The position numbers and the translations under genes are program-made. Below, piece after piece: positions 5,448 through 8,416 of a DNA stretch of 8,416 nucleotides; position 1 is the first letter of the stretch; every line of letters begins with the position of its first letter. The notes under the pieces were generated by a model that made no database searches, was not told the origin of the DNA, and saw only the letters and a program-made list of their open reading frames with translations. This DNA is from Synergistaceae bacterium. Lineage in GTDB: Bacteria > Synergistota > Synergistia > Synergistales > Synergistaceae. The stretch lies in the NCBI GenBank assembly GCA_031274465.1, contig JAISQC010000250.1, positions 1 through 8,416 on the forward strand, read 5' to 3'.

Positions 5448-5882
5448 ATGACGCGAAAAGAGGAAAAAATCTGGGTTATCCTGGAGCATATGGACGACGG
5501 CGCAATCCACGCAGTGGCATACGACAACGAAGCCGATGCCGACAACTACTGCATGGAGATGAGGGCCCGCCTCGACGATCCGGCTAAGTTCCGCGTGATC
5601 GAGACGGAGCTGAACCGCAGGGACTCCATCCCCTTCGACGACGCCCCATGGGGCGCGCTGCGGCTCGACATAAAATCCGAGTTCGTGGAGGGCCTCATGG
5701 AGGAGATGGCGCCTGTTGGCCACATACGGCCCGGGGCCGCGGAGCGCTTCGCGCAGGAGAAGATCGATCTGGTCCGGCGGCGCGCGCTCGAACGCATAGA
5801 CGAGATAGTGACGAGCGAGACCAAAGAGGAGCTGATGCACTCCCACGACGATTGGGTCCTCTCGAAAGGCATGGAGGACTAA
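5448..5882 (+). CDS. Conserved-looking hypothetical protein, 144 residues
   Basis: I do not recognise this family. The start at 5448 has GGAGG 9 bases upstream. Residues 1-55 read like a small beta-alpha-beta unit: a strand at KIWVILEHM, a second at IHAVAYD, a helix over EADADNYCMEMRARL and a strand at FRVIETEL. The rest is acidic and mostly helical, with a RRRALERIDEIV helix and a charged tail ending SKGMED. There is no signal peptide, membrane segment or Cys/His metal cluster. Codon use matches the neighbours, which supports it as real. It lies 54 bases after the FAH gene and 24 bases before the nuclease gene, so co-expression with either is possible. A clear promoter or terminator was not seen on either side. 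Confidence 0.7.
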   Translation: MTRKEEKIWVILEHMDDGAIHAVAYDNEADADNYCMEMRARLDDPAKFRVIETELNRRDSIPFDDAPWGALRLDIKSEFVEGLMEEMAPVGHIRPGAAERFAQEKIDLVRRRALERIDEIVTSETKEELMHSHDDWVLSKGMED

Positions 5883-5906
5883 AGGAGAAACGCTCCCTAA
5901 ACGTTC

Positions 5907-8416
5907 ATGATAGAGTTTTTCAGCTACGCGAAGCTTTCGGCTTTGAGGGAGGCCCTGCTCGAAAACGGGGCGGGCGATTCCGAGGGGGTCATATACATGC
6001 TGCCCTCGAAATCAAACGAAGGCATGTTGCTCGACATGCTGCGCCGGGAGGGGAATTATTTCGGCGCAAGGCCGCTGGTGTGGAGCTGGCAGGACCTTTA
6101 CAACGCCGTAGTCCCCAAGGCGTCGCGCCGCCGTTGCGTCGATCCGCCTGACCACAACCTGATCCTGAAATTCGTACTCGAACAGACCCTGAACGAGTTG
6201 GATTCGATGGAGACGCCAGTTCCCGCCGGCGTTAGGAAGCGAGGCTTTATAAGGCTGCTCGGCGAATCCATAAAGGAGATGCTGCTGGAGGGCGTGGCGC
6301 CCGATCTGATGCTGGACCAGGGCGACGGCGGCGTGGCTGCGGGGCGGGAATTGCTGTTCAGGCTTTACACCGATTACCTGCTATATCTGGAGGAGGCCGG
6401 GCTGGCCGACAACGCGCAGCTCCCGTCGCTTGCGGCGGAGGAGCTCGTCTCGGAATTGCCGGCGCATCTGAAGGGGCGCGTCATGCGCTGGGTCGGCTTC
6501 ATGTCCTTTACCGGCGCCCAGCTCAAGCTCGTGTCGGCTCTGAAGGGGCTTGGCACGGACATGGAGCTTTACATGCCCGACTCGGGCGGCGTCAATTTCA
6601 GGGACGCGGCCTCCCAGCTCGGCGCGACTCCGACCCGCGTCCCGTCCGCCGCCTGCTCCGTCCGGCCAATGGCCTCGCCCGACATTTATTCCCAGTTCGA
6701 AATGATCGCGGATGAGATCGCCCTGAATTTCCCGTCGCTCGACGTCGGCATGCTGGTGCCCCCCGAACATATACGCCTCGCGGCCTCGGCCCTCGCGAAA
6801 AGAGGGACACCGTGGCAGGCCCGCTCCGAGGTCACTGTGGACAAGACCGCCCTCATGGACGCGGCCGAGCGGGCGTGGGAGGCGCACAAGCTGGGATGGC
6901 CGCCGATTCGGACCATGCACCTGCTTCGGGCGGAGCCGTTTTCCCTTGATTTGGACGAGGGCATCGCCCGCGAAATGCCGGAGGGGATGGGCATGTGGAA
7001 AAAATCCCTGCCAAGCGGGGACGGAGCGGCGGCGTTATCCCGGCTCGACGCGTTCTGCTCCATCGTAGGCGCGGACGGAGGATGCGATTGCGAGGCTCTG
7101 CTGCGCGGTCTTCTGGCGTTTTCAGGAGACGGAGATTGGGAGGAGCGCCTCGCAGGCGAAGCAGACGAAGCCCCTGACATGGACTCTGCCGTCAGGGAGA
7201 TCGCCTCCTCGCGCCTTGAAATAGAGCACAAGCTCGCGATGATGGAGGACGTGACCCCGGCCATCGGCGCGGCGTCGTCCGTGCGCTTTTCCGGCGACGA
7301 CGCCATGGGGTTTCTTAAAAGTTGGGCCGCAGAGGCGGCCATCGCCCTGCCCCCGCGCCATGACGGCGCAGTATGCCTGTATGACTCGCCCCCGCCGGCG
7401 CTCGCTTCCCATCAGATATGGATCATGGCCGATGTCGAAGGGACGAGATACCCGGGCCCGGCATCGGATCACTCGCTCCTCGCGGAAGATTTTCGCGAAT
7501 CGGTCAACAGCTCCGCGGCGGGCGCGCACCTCCCTACGCTGCACGAAAAGAGGTCGCAGAAAGAAGCTCTGTTCAGGAGGCTGCTCGCGGTAGGCGAAAT
7601 TGCCGCGATAACCGTTCGGCCGATGTCCGATTCTTCCGGCAACCCGCTCCGCGACTCTCCTTTCATGTCGCCAGATTTGTACAGTGGTTCGGCGTGGGTA
7701 TTGGCGGGCGCGTCCGAACGCGCCCCGAAACCCGCCGGATACCGCAATGCCGCCGACAGGGGCCCGTTTCCGAGGTTTGCCGTCAGGCGCGCTAGCGGCG
7801 CGAAAACCAGAATATCGATCAGCATGCTGGATAAGATCTCCTCCTGCCCCTTCTCGTACTGGTGCGAGACCGAGCCCGAACTGGACAGGAAAACCCCGCG
7901 CGGCGAACTGTTCGGGCCTAAGGAGCGCGGGACGGTGATGCACGAGGTTTGGAAAACGGTGTGGGACATGCGCCCCCCCGACGCGGACTGCCCAACGCTG
8001 CGAGCGGCGCTGGCCTGCGCGTGGGACGGCGCGATGGCGAGCCTGTCCTCGAAATACCCCCTCGTGTCCGACCCCAGGTCGAAGCCAGCCTTGGCCGACA
8101 TGAAAACCAAGATGCTCAGGATCGCGGACGCGGAGGACGATTTCGAGCGCAATGCGCGAAGCGCTGGGATCCAAAGGGTTCGGACCTTCACTGAGCTTGA
8201 CCTTCCGAATATCGAGCTGGAGCACGCTATATTCGCCGGAAGGGCTGACAGGGTCGATTTCATGTCATCGCCGCACGGAACGTTTGCCGTCATCTCGGAT
8301 TACAAAACCAAGGGCGCAAGCCGATACAGAGAATCGCTTCAGCTGGCCGCATACGCTGCGGCGCTGCGAAATTCCGACGTCGCGGCAGGTGGCGTCCGCT
8401 ACCTCTGCCATGGCGA
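5907..8416 (+). CDS. AddB-like inactive-helicase/PD-(D/E)XK nuclease (3' end outside window)
   Basis: This frame runs 836 codons from the ATG at 5907 to the right edge without a stop. The C-terminal part is a RecB/AddB-type nuclease that would degrade DNA ends during recombinational repair. It shows GTVMHEVW with His679, FAGRADRVD (Asp781), the catalytic SDYKTKG (Asp798, Lys800) and QLAAYAAALR (Gln812, Tyr816). CPFSYWC (647-653) precedes it, placed where AddB has the first cysteine of its Fe-S cluster; the other three would lie past the window. The middle resembles UvrD/AddB helicase cores: HQIWIMADVEGTRYPG and later EALFRRLLAVGE. The N-terminus reads VIYMLPSKSN with no GxxGxGKT Walker A, so ATPase function is doubtful. 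In-frame TAA at 5898 bounds the start. GGAG at 5884 is 19 bases away, so the ribosome site is poor. An AddA-like helicase partner would be expected downstream. Confidence 0.85.
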   Translation, partial: MIEFFSYAKLSALREALLENGAGDSEGVIYMLPSKSNEGMLLDMLRREGNYFGARPLVWSWQDLYNAVVPKASRRRCVDPPDHNLILKFVLEQTLNELDSMETPVPAGVRKRGFIRLLGESIKEMLLEGVAPDLMLDQGDGGVAAGRELLFRLYTDYLLYLEEAGLADNAQLPSLAAEELVSELPAHLKGRVMRWVGFMSFTGAQLKLVSALKGLGTDMELYMPDSGGVNFRDAASQLGATPTRVPSAACSVRPMASPDIYSQFEMIADEIALNFPSLDVGMLVPPEHIRLAASALAKRGTPWQARSEVTVDKTALMDAAERAWEAHKLGWPPIRTMHLLRAEPFSLDLDEGIAREMPEGMGMWKKSLPSGDGAAALSRLDAFCSIVGADGGCDCEALLRGLLAFSGDGDWEERLAGEADEAPDMDSAVREIASSRLEIEHKLAMMEDVTPAIGAASSVRFSGDDAMGFLKSWAAEAAIALPPRHDGAVCLYDSPPPALASHQIWIMADVEGTRYPGPASDHSLLAEDFRESVNSSAAGAHLPTLHEKRSQKEALFRRLLAVGEIAAITVRPMSDSSGNPLRDSPFMSPDLYSGSAWVLAGASERAPKPAGYRNAADRGPFPRFAVRRASGAKTRISISMLDKISSCPFSYWCETEPELDRKTPRGELFGPKERGTVMHEVWKTVWDMRPPDADCPTLRAALACAWDGAMASLSSKYPLVSDPRSKPALADMKTKMLRIADAEDDFERNARSAGIQRVRTFTELDLPNIELEHAIFAGRADRVDFMSSPHGTFAVISDYKTKGASRYRESLQLAAYAAALRNSDVAAGGVRYLCHG

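Noticed and set aside
7122..8293. Minus-strand frames 7122-8225 and 7469-8293
   Set aside because: They lie opposite the nuclease domain; products are low-complexity Arg/Ser-rich without domains, while the plus strand shows all nuclease motifs.
1..8416. CRISPR array, defence island, prophage, insertion sequence or tRNA
   Set aside because: No spaced direct repeats, transposase, integrase, cas or phage-like protein, or tRNA cloverleaf was found; the AddB-like nuclease is a repair-type protein and not a Cas4.

Overview
This GC-rich bacterial window has compact gene spacing and GTG start use. It holds two blocks of genes on opposite strands that meet at one divergent control region near 3.0-3.4 kb. 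Cobalt/nickel uptake, PLP and fumarylacetoacetase-fold enzymes and an AddB-like nuclease together would suit an anaerobic amino-acid fermenter such as a member of Synergistota. That assignment is a guess from gene style and is not shown by any marker.

Minus strand, reading right to left: an ECF-type cobalt/nickel importer in the order cbiM (3001-2390), cbiQ (2393-1635), cbiO (1624-926). It has a 4-base ATGA overlap between cbiM and cbiQ and a 10-base gap before cbiO. No cbiN or other small N/L component lies between them. After a 155-base gap containing a near-consensus sigma70 promoter (887-860) comes a second minus-strand unit. This is a 79-residue single-pass membrane protein (770-531) followed 3 bases later by the N-terminal 175 residues of a P1B-type heavy-metal ATPase that runs off the left edge (527-1). 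The pair resembles the mycobacterial PacL/CtpC arrangement of a small membrane partner with a metal exporter, so metal import and metal export genes lie side by side.

Control region 3002-3399: two well-formed promoters point outward, toward cbiM (TTGCAA, 17 bp, TATAAT) and toward the aminotransferase (TTGCTC, 17 bp, extended TACTAT). Three tandem 9-bp repeats fill the spacer and -35 of the cbiM promoter, and their core recurs in the spacer of the other promoter. An 18-bp near-palindrome sits midway between the two. The cbiM leader would be about 220 bases and contains several short hairpins.

Plus strand: a MalY/PatB-type PLP C-S lyase/aminotransferase (3400-4584), a fumarylacetoacetate hydrolase-family enzyme (4602-5393), a 144-residue protein of unknown function (5448-5882), and an AddB-like inactive-helicase/PD-(D/E)XK nuclease (5907 to the right edge, incomplete). 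The tight spacing suggests one transcript for at least the first two.

No tRNA, rRNA, CRISPR array, transposase or phage gene was seen. Most of the window is ordinary. The parts most worth a second look are the small-protein/P-type ATPase pair at the left edge and the repeat-decorated divergent promoter region.
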